64,000 nt of DNA, from positions 1-64,000 of the forward strand of contig NZ_CP017057.1 in the NCBI RefSeq assembly GCF_001719165.1. Reading direction: 5' to 3'. Both the position numbers and the translations under genes were made by a program. This DNA is from Erythrobacter litoralis. GTDB lineage: Bacteria > Pseudomonadota > Alphaproteobacteria > Sphingomonadales > Sphingomonadaceae. Shown here in pieces: positions 36,529 through 48,297 of the stretch. Below the pieces are notes generated by a model. It ran no database searches. It had not been told where the DNA came from and worked only from the letters and a program-made list of their open reading frames with translations. Within the stretch, counting starts at the first letter, position 1, and each line of letters starts with the position of its first letter.

Positions 36529-38598
36529 CTATTCCTCGCCCTTCGCCCCTTCGCGGTACTTGTCGAACCACGCAATGACGCTAGCCGTGCGCGCGGCCTG
36601 CTGGCTCGGCGTCTGGGAGAGGTTGTTGTGGCTCGAATCCGGCGTCACGACGAGAGCGGTGTCCACCCCCATCAGCTTGAGCGCGGCGTAGAACTGTTCC
36701 GCCTCGCTGCGGGGTGTGCGGTAGTCGTCTGCCCCCACCAGGACCAGGGTTGGCGTCTTCACGTTGTTCATGTTCGCCAACGGCCCGCGCTCCCAGTAAT
36801 GCATCGGACGATCCCAGGGCAGACCGCCCAGCCAGTACGGCCCGAAATAGGGGATGCCGTCGGCGACCAGCGCCTGGCTGACCCAGTTGATGACGGGCTT
36901 GTGAGAGGCCGCCGCCTTGAAACGGTCGGTCTTGCCCACCAGCCACGCCGTAAGGATGCCTCCGCCCGATCCGCCGGTGACGAACAGGTTGTCCGGGTCG
37001 GCATAGCCTTTCGCGATCGCGGCATCGACCACAGCCATCAGTTCGGCGTGATTGCTGATCGGGTAATTGTCCTCGATCCGGTCGGCAAATTCCTCGCCAT
37101 AGCCGGTCGAACCGCCCGGATTGGAAAAGACCACCGCATAACCTGCCGCGCCATAAAGTTGGTAATCGGCCGAGAATTCAGGGCCATAGGCGGCGTAGGG
37201 GCCGCCGTGCATTTCGAGGATCGTCGGCACTTTGTCACCCGCCTTGTAACCGGGCGGCAGCATGATCCAGGCCGGGATCTTCACCCCGTCGGGCGCGGTC
37301 ACGTCGAGTTCGATGGTCTGGCCCAGTTCCTTGCCGGCAAGGTGCATCGCGTTGAGCGCGGTCAGCGTGCGCGTTCCGGCACGGGTGGTGACGCCTATGT
37401 CGGGCGGGGCGAGCGCGCTGGCCGTGGTGAAGGCGATCGTCCCATCCTTGCTCACCGACCATTCGCCGCCCGTATAGGGCAGGGCGTAGTAGGTGCTGCC
37501 GAGCCTGGGCGCGAGTTCCTGCTTGCGGCCGTTCAGCGCGATCTTGGCAACGCGGTGCTCGCCATCGGCCTCATAGCTTACGAACAGACCGGCACCGGTC
37601 CATTCCATCGCATCCGGGCTGGCGGGGAAATCCCCGGTGACAAGCCGCTTGCCGCTGCCGTCCGCGTTCATCACGTAAAGCTGGGCCTGATCGTAGGCAT
37701 TGCCGACATCGTCATAGCCGAGATAGGCGATCATGCGGCCATCGGGCGAAACCTGCGGACTACCGTCCGGACCGTCGCGATCGGTCAGCGCGGTGATCGC
37801 GCCGCTGGCGATGTCGAGCCGGTAGACTTCGGATTCGACCTCATCGAGCTCCCAGTTTTCGCGGCGGTTGGCGGTGTAATACAGCGCCTTGCCATCGGGC
37901 GCCCATTCGACCGCGCCGCCATTGTCATATTCGCCGAAGGTCAGCTGGCGCGGCGCGCCTCCGGTCGCGCTGACGAGGAAAAGCTGGCGGGTGCCCGGCT
38001 TCACGTAGGTGCCGCCGTCGCGGCGATAGGTCACGCGGTCGATGATCTGCAGCGGCTTGCCCCATTCGGCGCCTTCGGGCTTGGCGGGCGGCTTGCCCAG
38101 CGTCAGCCCCTTGCCGGGAACGCGGGCGGTGTAGGCGATGGAGGTGCCATCGGGCGACCAGGCAAGCCCGCTCGGCCCTTCGGCAAGAGCGGTGATGTTG
38201 GCGCTCTGCCCGGTCGCCATCCAGTGCACGTGCAGTTCGGCACCCCCGCCGCTCTCGGTCGAGATATAGGCAAGCCGGGTTCCGTCGGGCGACCAGCGCG
38301 GCGATCCGTGCGAGCCTTCGCCGGTAACGAGCGGGGTTTCCGCGCCGGTGCTCACGTCGATGAGCCAGATCGAGGAGACCGCCTTGTCGGTCATGATGTC
38401 GTTGGTGCGCCGGACATAGGCGATCCTGGACCCGTCCGGGCTGATCTGCGGATCGGAGGCGACGCTGAGGCCGAACAGGTCCTCGCCGGTGAACTTGGTC
38501 TCCGGCGCTTCGGTGGAGGTGTCCGCGCCATCCTGCGCAGCGAGCGGCCCGCTCGCCAGCGCGAGACAGGCGGCGGTAAGGAAAAAGCGTGCGATCAT
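36529..38598 (-). CDS. S9-family prolyl oligopeptidase-like serine peptidase, exported
   Basis: A 689-residue exported protein (signal peptide to about 21, PLAAQD). An N-terminal WD40-like (PD40) propeller with repeats such as SPRWSPDGTRLAY and ISPDGSRIAYVR precedes the alpha/beta hydrolase domain. The catalytic triad fits Ser544 (GGSGGG), Asp624 or Asp625 (GADDYRTP) and His657 (SSHNN). The usual GGSYGG is GGSGGG. Family members degrade oligopeptides in the periplasm, but the substrate is unknown. It may head a transcript with the exonuclease and ligase (34-base gap). Confidence 0.88.
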   Translation of the reverse strand: MIARFFLTAACLALASGPLAAQDGADTSTEAPETKFTGEDLFGLSVASDPQISPDGSRIAYVRRTNDIMTDKAVSSIWLIDVSTGAETPLVTGEGSHGSPRWSPDGTRLAYISTESGGGAELHVHWMATGQSANITALAEGPSGLAWSPDGTSIAYTARVPGKGLTLGKPPAKPEGAEWGKPLQIIDRVTYRRDGGTYVKPGTRQLFLVSATGGAPRQLTFGEYDNGGAVEWAPDGKALYYTANRRENWELDEVESEVYRLDIASGAITALTDRDGPDGSPQVSPDGRMIAYLGYDDVGNAYDQAQLYVMNADGSGKRLVTGDFPASPDAMEWTGAGLFVSYEADGEHRVAKIALNGRKQELAPRLGSTYYALPYTGGEWSVSKDGTIAFTTASALAPPDIGVTTRAGTRTLTALNAMHLAGKELGQTIELDVTAPDGVKIPAWIMLPPGYKAGDKVPTILEMHGGPYAAYGPEFSADYQLYGAAGYAVVFSNPGGSTGYGEEFADRIEDNYPISNHAELMAVVDAAIAKGYADPDNLFVTGGSGGGILTAWLVGKTDRFKAAASHKPVINWVSQALVADGIPYFGPYWLGGLPWDRPMHYWERGPLANMNNVKTPTLVLVGADDYRTPRSEAEQFYAALKLMGVDTALVVTPDSSHNNLSQTPSQQAARTASVIAWFDKYREGAKGEE

Positions 38599-38677
38599 GA
38601 TCGGTCCCCGTTTCTGGTGCCTTGCAGCTACGGGGACCGACCAATCACAATTTTGTCGCGAATGCCAGCGCTATGGC

Positions 38678-41068
<2,391 letters not shown>

Positions 41069-41217
41069 GGAGGATCTCTGTCAGCGGGCTGTGGTGGACT
41101 CCGGGAGAGGGAGCGGGCGGTCGGGCTCCTGCGAGCCTCTTTTCGTATATGGTACGGCTTGGCCGTATTGCGAATCCACGCTGTGAAAGGGCATGGCCGG
41201 GAAGGTTTCCGAGGCCA

Positions 41218-41421
41218 TCATGATCCCGGCTTGCTGAACAGGGCATTGGCGGCGGCCATGTGGTCTGCCGTCTTGTCCCGATGCGCCCGGACGCGTGCGA
41301 TTTCGGCCTCGAGCAGCGCGATCCGTTCGCCGAGTTCAGCCTGGGAATAGGGTGCAAGATCCTCTGCGGCGAGGCGACTCGCTGCATCTCCCATCGGGCG
41401 GGGGCGATCTTCGTCATCCAT
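41218..41421 (-). CDS. DUF1192 small coiled-coil protein
   Basis: A 67-residue protein of the DUF1192 family of alphaproteobacteria: MDDEDRPRPMGDAASRLAAEDLAPYS, then a helix AELGERIALLEAEIARVRAHRDK. Function is unknown. The ATG at 41421 is chosen because it gives the family's usual start. It is divergent from the quinone oxidoreductase gene, 104 bases away. Confidence 0.8.
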   Translation of the reverse strand: MDDEDRPRPMGDAASRLAAEDLAPYSQAELGERIALLEAEIARVRAHRDKTADHMAAANALFSKPGS

Positions 41422-41525
41422 TACTGGGAGCATCGCAAGCAAGACCGCTTGCTGTCAATGGACACGAACGTTATGCGCCTAGCCACTTTCAGGGCGGGGT
41501 TTTGGCGCAACAGGGGCAGGCGGAA

Positions 41526-42539
41526 ATGGCGGCAGGCATACCGGCGACGATGCAGGCGATCGGGTTCGAGCAACCGGGAGCGCCCGACGTGCTCGCCATC
41601 GGCGAAGTCGCGGTCCCCGAACCTGGCCCTGCGGACGTGCTGATCCGGGTCGCCTATGCCGGGGTCAACCGGCCCGATTGCCTCCAGCGCGCGGGCGCCT
41701 ATCCGCCGCCGCCGGGCGCATCGCCGATCCTCGGGCTCGAGGTCGCGGGCGAAATCGTCGCCGTCGGCGCCGAAGTCCCCGACACCATGCTCGGCCAGCC
41801 CGTCGCGGCGCTGACCCCGGGCGGGGGCTATGGCGAATATTGCACCGCGCCCTGGAACCACTGCCTGCCGGTGCCCGAAGGCATGGACATCAAGACCGCC
41901 GCCGCGTTGCCCGAAACGCTCTTCACCGTGTGGCACAACCTGTTCGAGCGCGGCATGGCCCGCGACGGCGAGCGTGTGCTGGTCCATGGCGGGACGTCGG
42001 GCATCGGGACCATGGCAATCCTGCTCGGCAAGGCGTTCGGGATGGAGATGATCGTCACCTGCGGAAGCGAGACGAAATGCGCCGCCGCGCGCGAGATCGG
42101 CGCGGATCTCGCCATCAACTACCGCGAGGAGGATTTCGTCGAGGCGGTCAAGGCGCATACCGGCGGAGAGGGCGTCAACGTCGTGCTCGACATGGTTTCG
42201 GGCGATTACGTGCCGCGTAATCTCAAATGCCTCGCCGAGGACGGGCGGCACGTGACCATCGCGGTGCTGGGCGGGGCCAGGGCCGAGCTCAACATGGCGG
42301 TGGTGATGATGCGGCGCTATTGCCTCACCGGATCGACCCTGCGCCCTCGTTCGGACGCGTTCAAGGCCGCGCTCGCCGACGAGATCGCAGCCGATGCCTG
42401 GCCGCTCTTCGCCAGAGGCGAGATCGCGCCGGTGATGGACAAGACCTTCCCCCTCGCCGAAGCGGCTGCCGCGCATGCCCGGATGGAAGCGGGCGAACAT
42501 GTCGGCAAGATCGTCCTCGAGGTTGCGGGCGCCTCCTGA
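41526..42539 (+). CDS. NAD(P)H:quinone oxidoreductase, PIG3 (zinc-independent MDR) family
   Basis: A 337-residue cytosolic oxidoreductase. The N-terminal GroES-like domain (AGVNRPDCLQRAGAYPPPPG, LGLEVAGEIVAVG) lacks zinc ligands, and the Rossmann domain carries VLVHGGTSGIGTMAIL. This is the layout of PIG3/TP53I3-type quinone oxidoreductases using NADPH. ATG at 41526 is used; an upstream open frame has no supporting sequence. It is followed by 229 bases with no gene before the metallophosphatase. Confidence 0.88.
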   Translation: MAAGIPATMQAIGFEQPGAPDVLAIGEVAVPEPGPADVLIRVAYAGVNRPDCLQRAGAYPPPPGASPILGLEVAGEIVAVGAEVPDTMLGQPVAALTPGGGYGEYCTAPWNHCLPVPEGMDIKTAAALPETLFTVWHNLFERGMARDGERVLVHGGTSGIGTMAILLGKAFGMEMIVTCGSETKCAAAREIGADLAINYREEDFVEAVKAHTGGEGVNVVLDMVSGDYVPRNLKCLAEDGRHVTIAVLGGARAELNMAVVMMRRYCLTGSTLRPRSDAFKAALADEIAADAWPLFARGEIAPVMDKTFPLAEAAAAHARMEAGEHVGKIVLEVAGAS

Positions 42540-42768
42540 AGCGGCTGCTGAAGGCCGGCGCGCCCGCCCTTTCCGCCCTTTCCGCCCTTTCCGGGATCAC
42601 ACTTCTGTCACAGAACGCGTCCAGTCCGGCCGTTGCGGCTGCGATGACTGGCGCAACACAGTCGTCACGAAGCTGTGGATTTACGCAAAACCGTAACGCG
42701 CATGTGAATCGCATGTAACAAAGGGGTGCCAAGGCACGGGGGGAAGAGAAGAAGTTCGGGGAATTAAT

Positions 42769-43722
42769 ATGACCGACTTTATGCTGTCCGACCTGCCCGA
42801 AGGCGCGAGCGAGGCGCTGGGCCCCCTCGGCAATGTGGCGAGCCTCCCGCTGGCGGGTCCGAAGATCCCCGAGCCCGAAGGCCGCGAACGCCGCAAGTAC
42901 CGCACCATCTGGATCAGCGACGTCCATCTCGGGACCAAGGGCTGCAATGCCGAAATGCTGATCGACTTCCTCGATTCGGTCGACAGCGAGGTGATGTATC
43001 TCGTCGGCGACATCATCGACGGCTGGCGGCTGAAGAAGAAGTTCTACTGGCCCGCCGCGCACAACGACATCGTCTGGCGGCTGCTCAAGCGCGCCAAGCG
43101 CGGCACGCGGATCATCTACATCCCCGGCAATCATGACGAGATGTTCCGCCAGTTCACCGGGCTGAATTTCGGCGGGATCGAGATTCGCCGCGCCGCCTTT
43201 CACGGCACCGCCGACGGGCGTCGTCTGATGGTGCTGCACGGCGACGAATTCGACGCGGTCATGCTCTCGCATCGCTGGCTCGCATTCGTCGGGGACTGGG
43301 CCTACACTACCGTCATGAAGCTCAATGTTGCGGTCAATGGCGTGCGCAAGGCTTTGGGCAAGCCCTACTGGTCGCTGTCCAAGGCAGCCAAGCACAAGGT
43401 CAAGAACGCGGTCGAATTCATCGGCAAGTACGAGGAAGTCGTCGCGCGGGCGGCGGGCGAGCGGGGCGTCGACGGTGTCGTGTGCGGTCACATCCACACC
43501 GCAGAGTTTCGCACGTTCATCCACAACGGTCGCGAAATCGAATACTGGAACGACGGCGACTGGGTCGAAGGCTGCAACGCGCTGGTCGAGCACGAGGACG
43601 GAAGCATGGAAATCCTCCACTGGCCCGACGAAATGAAGCGCCGCGCGGCAAGCGAGACCGCCGAACCCGGCTGCGAACCTGCCCGTGCGGACCTGCTCGA
43701 TCCGGCGCGGGAAGCCGCATGA
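42769..43722 (+). CDS. calcineurin-like phosphatase, UDP-2,3-diacylglucosamine diphosphatase-like
   Basis: A 317-residue metallophosphoesterase with DVHLG, GDIIDGW, GNHDE and GHIHT metal-binding motifs in order, and the LpxH/LpxI-type insert containing WRLKKKFYWP. Proteins of this group are annotated as UDP-2,3-diacylglucosamine hydrolases of lipid A synthesis, but sphingomonads lack classic lipopolysaccharide, so the substrate may be another glycolipid precursor (inference). The stop overlaps the start of the glycosyltransferase gene as ATGA. A Gly-rich N-terminal extension precedes the domain. Confidence 0.85.
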   Translation: MTDFMLSDLPEGASEALGPLGNVASLPLAGPKIPEPEGRERRKYRTIWISDVHLGTKGCNAEMLIDFLDSVDSEVMYLVGDIIDGWRLKKKFYWPAAHNDIVWRLLKRAKRGTRIIYIPGNHDEMFRQFTGLNFGGIEIRRAAFHGTADGRRLMVLHGDEFDAVMLSHRWLAFVGDWAYTTVMKLNVAVNGVRKALGKPYWSLSKAAKHKVKNAVEFIGKYEEVVARAAGERGVDGVVCGHIHTAEFRTFIHNGREIEYWNDGDWVEGCNALVEHEDGSMEILHWPDEMKRRAASETAEPGCEPARADLLDPAREAA

Positions 43723-44837
43723 ACCGGCTGTCCCGCGTTTTCTCCGGGGACCGCCCGGGCGCAACGCGGGAGCGGGGTCACCTCCCGCGCTCGATCGCGA
43801 TCGTCACCGACGCCTGGCATCCGCAGACCAACGGCGTCGTGCGCACGCTTGCGACCACCTGCGAGGTGCTGCGCGGCTGGGGGCACGAGGTCACCGTGAT
43901 CTCGCCCGAGCAATATCGCTCCTTCCCCGCGCCGACCTATCCCGAAATCCGGCTCGCCGTCACCGCGCCCGGATCGGTCGGTCGCCAGCTCGCCCGGATC
44001 GCGCCCGAAGCGGTTCATATCGCGACCGAAGGCCCGCTCGGCCTGGCCGCGCGGCGTTATTGCCTGAGGCGCAAGGTGCCGTTCACCACCGCCTATCACA
44101 CCCAGTTTCCCGACTATATCGCGCGCCGCACTGGCCTGCCCGCGGCCGCCTTCTGGCCCTATATCCGCTGGTTTCACCGCCCGGCCCAGCGCATCATGGT
44201 CGCGACCGAGACGATCCGCGAACAATTGCGCGAGCAGGGTCTTACCCACCTCACCCACTGGAGCCGCGGGGTCGATCTCGACTGCTTCACACCCGACGCC
44301 CCTGCGCCGCCCGAATATTGCGGGCTCAAGGGTCCGATCCTGCTCTATGTCGGGCGCGTCGCGGTGGAGAAGAACATCGAGGCCTTCCTCGCCTGCGACT
44401 ATCCCGGCACGAAGGTCGTGGTCGGCGATGGCCCGGCGAAGGCCGCGCTCGAGGCGAAATTCCCGGAGGCGATGTTCCTCGGCAAGCGGATGGGGCGCGA
44501 GCTTGCGGGCTGTTATGCGGGCGCGGACGTGTTCGTCTTTCCGAGCCGGACAGACACGTTCGGCCTCGTCATGATCGAGGCGCTCGCCTGCGGGACGCCC
44601 GTCGCGGCCTATCCGGTGCCGGGGCCGCTCGACGTTCTCAACGAACGGGTCGGCGCGATGGGCGAGGACCTCTCCCGCGCGATCGATGCGGCGCGCTATT
44701 GCGACCGCAGGGCATGCGCCGCCCACGGCGCGAGCTTCAGCTGGGAAGCGGCGACCTGGCAGTTCCTTTCGGGCCTCGTCGCGCTCGAGGAAGAGGAATG
44801 CGTCCTCCTGCAGACTGCGCCGGTGCTCGAATTCTGA
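43719..44837 (+). CDS. GT4-family glycosyltransferase
   Basis: A 372-residue GT-B glycosyltransferase. The N-domain opens with IVTDAWHPQTNGVVRTL, as in MgtA-type mannosyltransferases, and the C-domain has VFPSRTDTFGLVMIEALACGTPVAA with the nucleotide-binding Glu pair. Overlap with the phosphatase suggests a two-gene glycolipid unit, possibly for the glycosphingolipids of sphingomonads; that substrate is inference. ATG at 43719. Confidence 0.88.
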   Translation: MNRLSRVFSGDRPGATRERGHLPRSIAIVTDAWHPQTNGVVRTLATTCEVLRGWGHEVTVISPEQYRSFPAPTYPEIRLAVTAPGSVGRQLARIAPEAVHIATEGPLGLAARRYCLRRKVPFTTAYHTQFPDYIARRTGLPAAAFWPYIRWFHRPAQRIMVATETIREQLREQGLTHLTHWSRGVDLDCFTPDAPAPPEYCGLKGPILLYVGRVAVEKNIEAFLACDYPGTKVVVGDGPAKAALEAKFPEAMFLGKRMGRELAGCYAGADVFVFPSRTDTFGLVMIEALACGTPVAAYPVPGPLDVLNERVGAMGEDLSRAIDAARYCDRRACAAHGASFSWEAATWQFLSGLVALEEEECVLLQTAPVLEF

Positions 44838-45033
44838 TCGGCGGTCGGCCGCGACAGGCCCCTTGCCGGCGCCCCCTGCTGCCGCCATTCGGGATCGCCG
44901 CCTGATCGCGCCGCAGCGTCGTTCGATGCCCTTTTTGGAGCCATCTGGAGTGCCCGGGAACGAAAAGCGCAAAGAGCCGCGCCGCCTTTTCCTTGCCGTT
45001 TCGCGCTCCATCGCCTATTTCGGCTGGCGCAAC

Positions 45034-45065
45034 GGCCGCTCCGCGAGGGGCGGCCCTTCTATTTT
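45034..45065 (+). terminator. terminator-like leader hairpin before the TrcR gene
   Basis: GGCCGCTCC at 45034-45042 pairs with GGGGCGGCC at 45047-45055 (one G-T wobble) around a GCGA loop, followed by CTTCTATTTT. It ends about 15 bases before the DUF1013 ATG, a position suiting an attenuator or a terminator for upstream transcription. Confidence 0.45.
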
Positions 45066-45080
45066 GAACGGAGATTTCCC

Positions 45081-45908
45081 ATGGCCAATGCCAAGGCCGC
45101 CAAGGACCAGCCCAAGCCGCTGATGCCGCACGCAACCGCGACGTGGCTGGTCGATCACACCGCCCTGTCGTTCGAGCAGATCGCCGGATTCTGCGGCCTG
45201 CACATCCTCGAAGTGCAGGCGATGGCCGACGATCTCGCGGGCAGCAAGTATACCGGCCGCGACCCGGTCCATGCCGGTGAACTGACGCTCGGAGAAATCG
45301 AGAAGGGCCAGCAGGATTCGACCTACTCACTGAAGATGCACAAGGCCCCCGTCGAGGTCACCCGCACCAAGGGCCCGCGTTACACGCCTGTCTCCAAGCG
45401 GCAAGACAAGCCCGATGGCATCGCCTGGATCCTGCGCAACCATCCGGAAGTGTCGGACGCGCAGATTTCCAAGCTGATCGGCACGACGCGCAACACGATC
45501 GGCGCGATCCGCGACCGCTCGCACTGGAACATCCAGAACATCCAGCCCAAGGATCCGGTGACTCTCGGCCTGTGTTCGCAGCGCGAACTCGACGCGGTCG
45601 TGGCCAAGGCGGCCAAGCGGGCCGGCGTGACCGAGGAAGCCGAGCCCGAAGCCGTCGATGCCCGCAGCGACAAGGACCGGCTGATCGAGGAGCTGCGCGC
45701 CGAACGCGAAGCCAACGTCAAGGCCGCCGCCGCGGCCGCGCAGGAAGCCGAGGCCGAAGCCTGGCTTGCCGCGCGCCGCGAGGCCGAGGAAGAAATGCTC
45801 GATCCCGAAAGCGGCTTTGCCACGCCCGCCCCGCGCGAGGACGAAGGCATCGCCGAACCGGACAACGCGCCGGAAACCACCGAGGAGGATCACGGCGATA
45901 ACGCCTGA
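45081..45908 (+). CDS. DUF1013 protein, cell-cycle transcriptional regulator TrcR-like
   Basis: A 275-residue protein with the DUF1013 core (about residues 10-170): MPHATATWLVDHTALSFEQIA (helix-turn-helix-like), HPEVSDAQISKLIGTTRNTIGAIRDR (second HTH-like), and DPVTLGLCSQRELD. The long Glu/Ala-rich tail (from about 190) is coiled-coil then acidic and disordered. NCBI calls the family TrcR, a regulator in alphaproteobacterial cell-cycle control; the exact role is not established. It has a hairpin leader and a strong terminator. Confidence 0.82.
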   Translation: MANAKAAKDQPKPLMPHATATWLVDHTALSFEQIAGFCGLHILEVQAMADDLAGSKYTGRDPVHAGELTLGEIEKGQQDSTYSLKMHKAPVEVTRTKGPRYTPVSKRQDKPDGIAWILRNHPEVSDAQISKLIGTTRNTIGAIRDRSHWNIQNIQPKDPVTLGLCSQRELDAVVAKAAKRAGVTEEAEPEAVDARSDKDRLIEELRAEREANVKAAAAAAQEAEAEAWLAARREAEEEMLDPESGFATPAPREDEGIAEPDNAPETTEEDHGDNA

Positions 45909-45955
45909 TCCCCGGACCTGATCCGGGACCTCACCGGTCCCGCAATTGCATTTTC

Positions 45956-45990
45956 GACCGTCCGGCAGGCCCCGCTTGCCGGACGGTCTT
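45956..45990 (+). terminator. terminator after the TrcR gene
   Basis: GACCGTCCGGCA at 45956-45967 pairs perfectly with TGCCGGACGGTC at 45977-45988 (12 bp, 9-base loop), with TT beyond. This follows the TrcR stop by 47 bases. Confidence 0.7.
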
Positions 45991-46089
45991 GCGTCCGGCC
46001 TGCGGCCGGTCGTCGGGGGAGCGGGAAAAACTTGCAAAAGCGACGCATTGGCGGTGATCTCGCGCTTGAACGCCGGGAAGGGATCGGCC

Positions 46090-47766
46090 ATGGCTACTGA
46101 CATGAATGTCAATAACGCTGCTTACCATCACCCCACGCCCTGGGACACGCGTTTCGAGGCGATGAGCCTCCCGGCAATGCTCGAACGCACGGCCGGGCGG
46201 GACCCGGGGGCGCCCTTCCTCCACTTCCTCGGGCGGACCTATTCCTACGGCGCGATCCTGGCCGAAGCGAAGCGTTTCGCCGCCGGGCTTGCGGCCATGG
46301 GGATCGAACGCGGCGACCGCGTCGGACTGTTCCTGCCCAACGTGCCGATCTATGCCTCGGCCTATTACGGGGCGATGATGGCGGGCGCGATCGTGGTCAA
46401 TTTTTCCCCGCTCTACACGGTCGAGGAGCTCGCCTGGCAGGTGGACGATTCGGGGACGCGCGCTCTGGTCACGCTCGATGTGCCCGAACTTTACGGCACT
46501 GCGCGCGACGTGCTCGAAGCCTCGGGCCTGGAAAGGCTGATCGTCGGCTCGCTCGCCGACATGCTGCCGCGGCTCAAGGGCATCGCCTTTCGCCTCCTGA
46601 AGCGCAGCCAGATCGCGTCGATCGAATGGTCGGGCAAGGTGCGGCGCTGGAAGGACTGCACGCCGGACACGCGCTTCGAACCCGTTGCGCTCGATCCGCA
46701 CGAGGACCTCGCCCTTCTGCAATATACCGGCGGGACGACCGGGCGGCCCAAGGGCGCGATGCTCGGCCATGACCAGCTTTCGATCAACGCCCAGCAGGTC
46801 GCCGCGATCAATCCCTTCGGCAATGCCTCCGACGAAGTGTTCATGGGTGCGCTGCCCTTCTTCCATGTCTTCGCCAACACCGCGCTTTTGAACCACGCGG
46901 TCGTGACCGGCGCCTCGATCGCGATGGTCCCGCGCTTCGAGACGGAACAGGTGCTCAAGACGATGGGCAAATGCCGCACCACCGGCTTTCCCGGCGTGCC
47001 GACCATGTTCCAGGCCCTGCTAGACCATCCCGACCTTGCGAAGACCGACCTCTCCTCGCTCAAGGTGTGCATTTCGGGCGGGGCGCCGATGCCCGCTGCG
47101 GTCCATACGCGGTTCGAGGAAACGACCGGAGTGCGCCTCGTCGAAGGCTATGGCCTGACCGAAAGCGCCGGGGTCGTTTCGGTCAATCCTTATGAGGGCT
47201 TCCGCAAGAAGGGCACGATCGGCCAGCTCGTGGCGGGAACCGAGATCCTGCTGCTCGACAAGGAGGACCCGGCGCAGCTCGCCCCCGACGGCGCTCCGGG
47301 GGAGCTCGCGATCCACGGTCCGCAGGTCATGCGCGGCTACTGGAACCGGCCCGAAACCGAGGCCGAGACCTTCGTCACCCACGGGAACAAGCGCTACCTT
47401 CGCACCGGCGACGTCGCGATCATGGACGATGACGGCTTTCTATCCATCGTCGACCGGATCAAAGACATGATCGCGGTCGGCGGCTTCAAGGTCTTCCCGA
47501 GCGTGGTCGAGGACGCGATTCTCAAGCACGACGCGGTCAAAGAAGCGCTCGTGATCGGAGTCCCCGAGGACTATCTCGGCGAGGTCCCGCGCGCTTTCGT
47601 CACCCTGAAGGAGGGCGCAGGTGCGAGTGCGGAGGAGCTGAAGGACTGGCTCAACCACCATGTCGGCAAGCATGAGCGGGTCGATCGGGTCGTGATCCGT
47701 GACGAATTGCCGCGCACGATCATCGGCAAGCTCGACCGCAAGGCCCTGCGCGCCGAGGTTCTCTAG
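46090..47766 (+). CDS. long-chain acyl-CoA ligase (ANL superfamily)
   Basis: A 558-residue AMP-forming ligase that activates fatty acids to acyl-CoA. The AMP-binding motif YTGGTTGRPKG, the EGYGLTES motif, the hinge YLRTGDVAIMDDDGF and IVDRIKDMI, and the C-terminal catalytic lysine region RTIIGKLDRKALR are all present. Start at the ATG 46090 or at a second ATG 12 bases later. The substrate chain length cannot be read from the sequence. It converges with the bactofilin gene over a shared terminator. Confidence 0.9.
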   Translation: MATDMNVNNAAYHHPTPWDTRFEAMSLPAMLERTAGRDPGAPFLHFLGRTYSYGAILAEAKRFAAGLAAMGIERGDRVGLFLPNVPIYASAYYGAMMAGAIVVNFSPLYTVEELAWQVDDSGTRALVTLDVPELYGTARDVLEASGLERLIVGSLADMLPRLKGIAFRLLKRSQIASIEWSGKVRRWKDCTPDTRFEPVALDPHEDLALLQYTGGTTGRPKGAMLGHDQLSINAQQVAAINPFGNASDEVFMGALPFFHVFANTALLNHAVVTGASIAMVPRFETEQVLKTMGKCRTTGFPGVPTMFQALLDHPDLAKTDLSSLKVCISGGAPMPAAVHTRFEETTGVRLVEGYGLTESAGVVSVNPYEGFRKKGTIGQLVAGTEILLLDKEDPAQLAPDGAPGELAIHGPQVMRGYWNRPETEAETFVTHGNKRYLRTGDVAIMDDDGFLSIVDRIKDMIAVGGFKVFPSVVEDAILKHDAVKEALVIGVPEDYLGEVPRAFVTLKEGAGASAEELKDWLNHHVGKHERVDRVVIRDELPRTIIGKLDRKALRAEVL

Positions 47767-47777
47767 CCCGAAGCACA

Positions 47778-47812
47778 AAGGCGCCGCGTACCCTCCGGGG
47801 TCGCGGCGCCTT
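47778..47812. terminator. bidirectional terminator between the acyl-CoA ligase and bactofilin genes
   Basis: AAGGCGCCGCG at 47778-47788 pairs with CGCGGCGCCTT at 47802-47812, an 11-bp perfect stem. It sits between convergent genes and serves both directions. Confidence 0.75.
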
Positions 47813-47829
47813 CGGCGAATTGCGCAGGG

Positions 47830-48297
47830 TCAGTTCGTAAGCTGAAGCGTCGTCTCGTCCTCGCCCTTGGCCCTGGCCGGAGAGGAAACGGCCTGTTTCG
47901 CGCCGCGCTGCGCATTGGGCGCGAAGCGGCCGTCGACCTCGGCGCCCTGCTCGATCGTCAGCGCGTCGTAATGGACGTCGCCTTCGATCCGCGCGCTCCT
48001 GAGGATCACGAGTTCGCGCGCTGTGATCGAACCGACCACGCGGCCCGCAAGGCGCGCGGTTTCGGCGATGACCGCGCCGTGGACTTCGCTCGTCTCACCC
48101 TGCACCAGCGAGGCGCACTTGATGTCGCCCTCGATCGTGCCGTCGACATGCAGATCGGCGGAAGCCGCGATGTCGCCCTTGATCGTTACGTCGGGGCCGA
48201 TGACGGAGAAGGTGGAACTGCCTGCGGCCATCGGTCTACTCGCCGCCTTCGGGGCTGCGGCTGGGCGCGCCTGTTCCGCGGGCTTCTTTGAGAACAT
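47830..48297 (-). CDS. bactofilin family cytoskeletal protein
   Basis: A 155-residue polymer-forming protein. The central beta-helix (about residues 28-130) has the bactofilin repeat pattern (FSVIGPDVTIKGDIAAS, DGTIEGDI, VHGAVIAETARLAGRVVGSI), with disordered tails. Bactofilins form nucleotide-independent filaments that localise envelope enzymes. The gene starts inside the 3' end of the upstream M23 peptidase gene (62-base overlap, different frame), a pairing seen in other proteobacteria. Confidence 0.9.
   Translation of the reverse strand: MFSKKPAEQARPAAAPKAASRPMAAGSSTFSVIGPDVTIKGDIAASADLHVDGTIEGDIKCASLVQGETSEVHGAVIAETARLAGRVVGSITARELVILRSARIEGDVHYDALTIEQGAEVDGRFAPNAQRGAKQAVSSPARAKGEDETTLQLTN

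Noticed and set aside
42566..42592. Three tandem copies of GCCCTTTCC
   Set aside because: Only 27 bases of simple tandem repeat in a gene-free spacer; no CRISPR or binding-array character.
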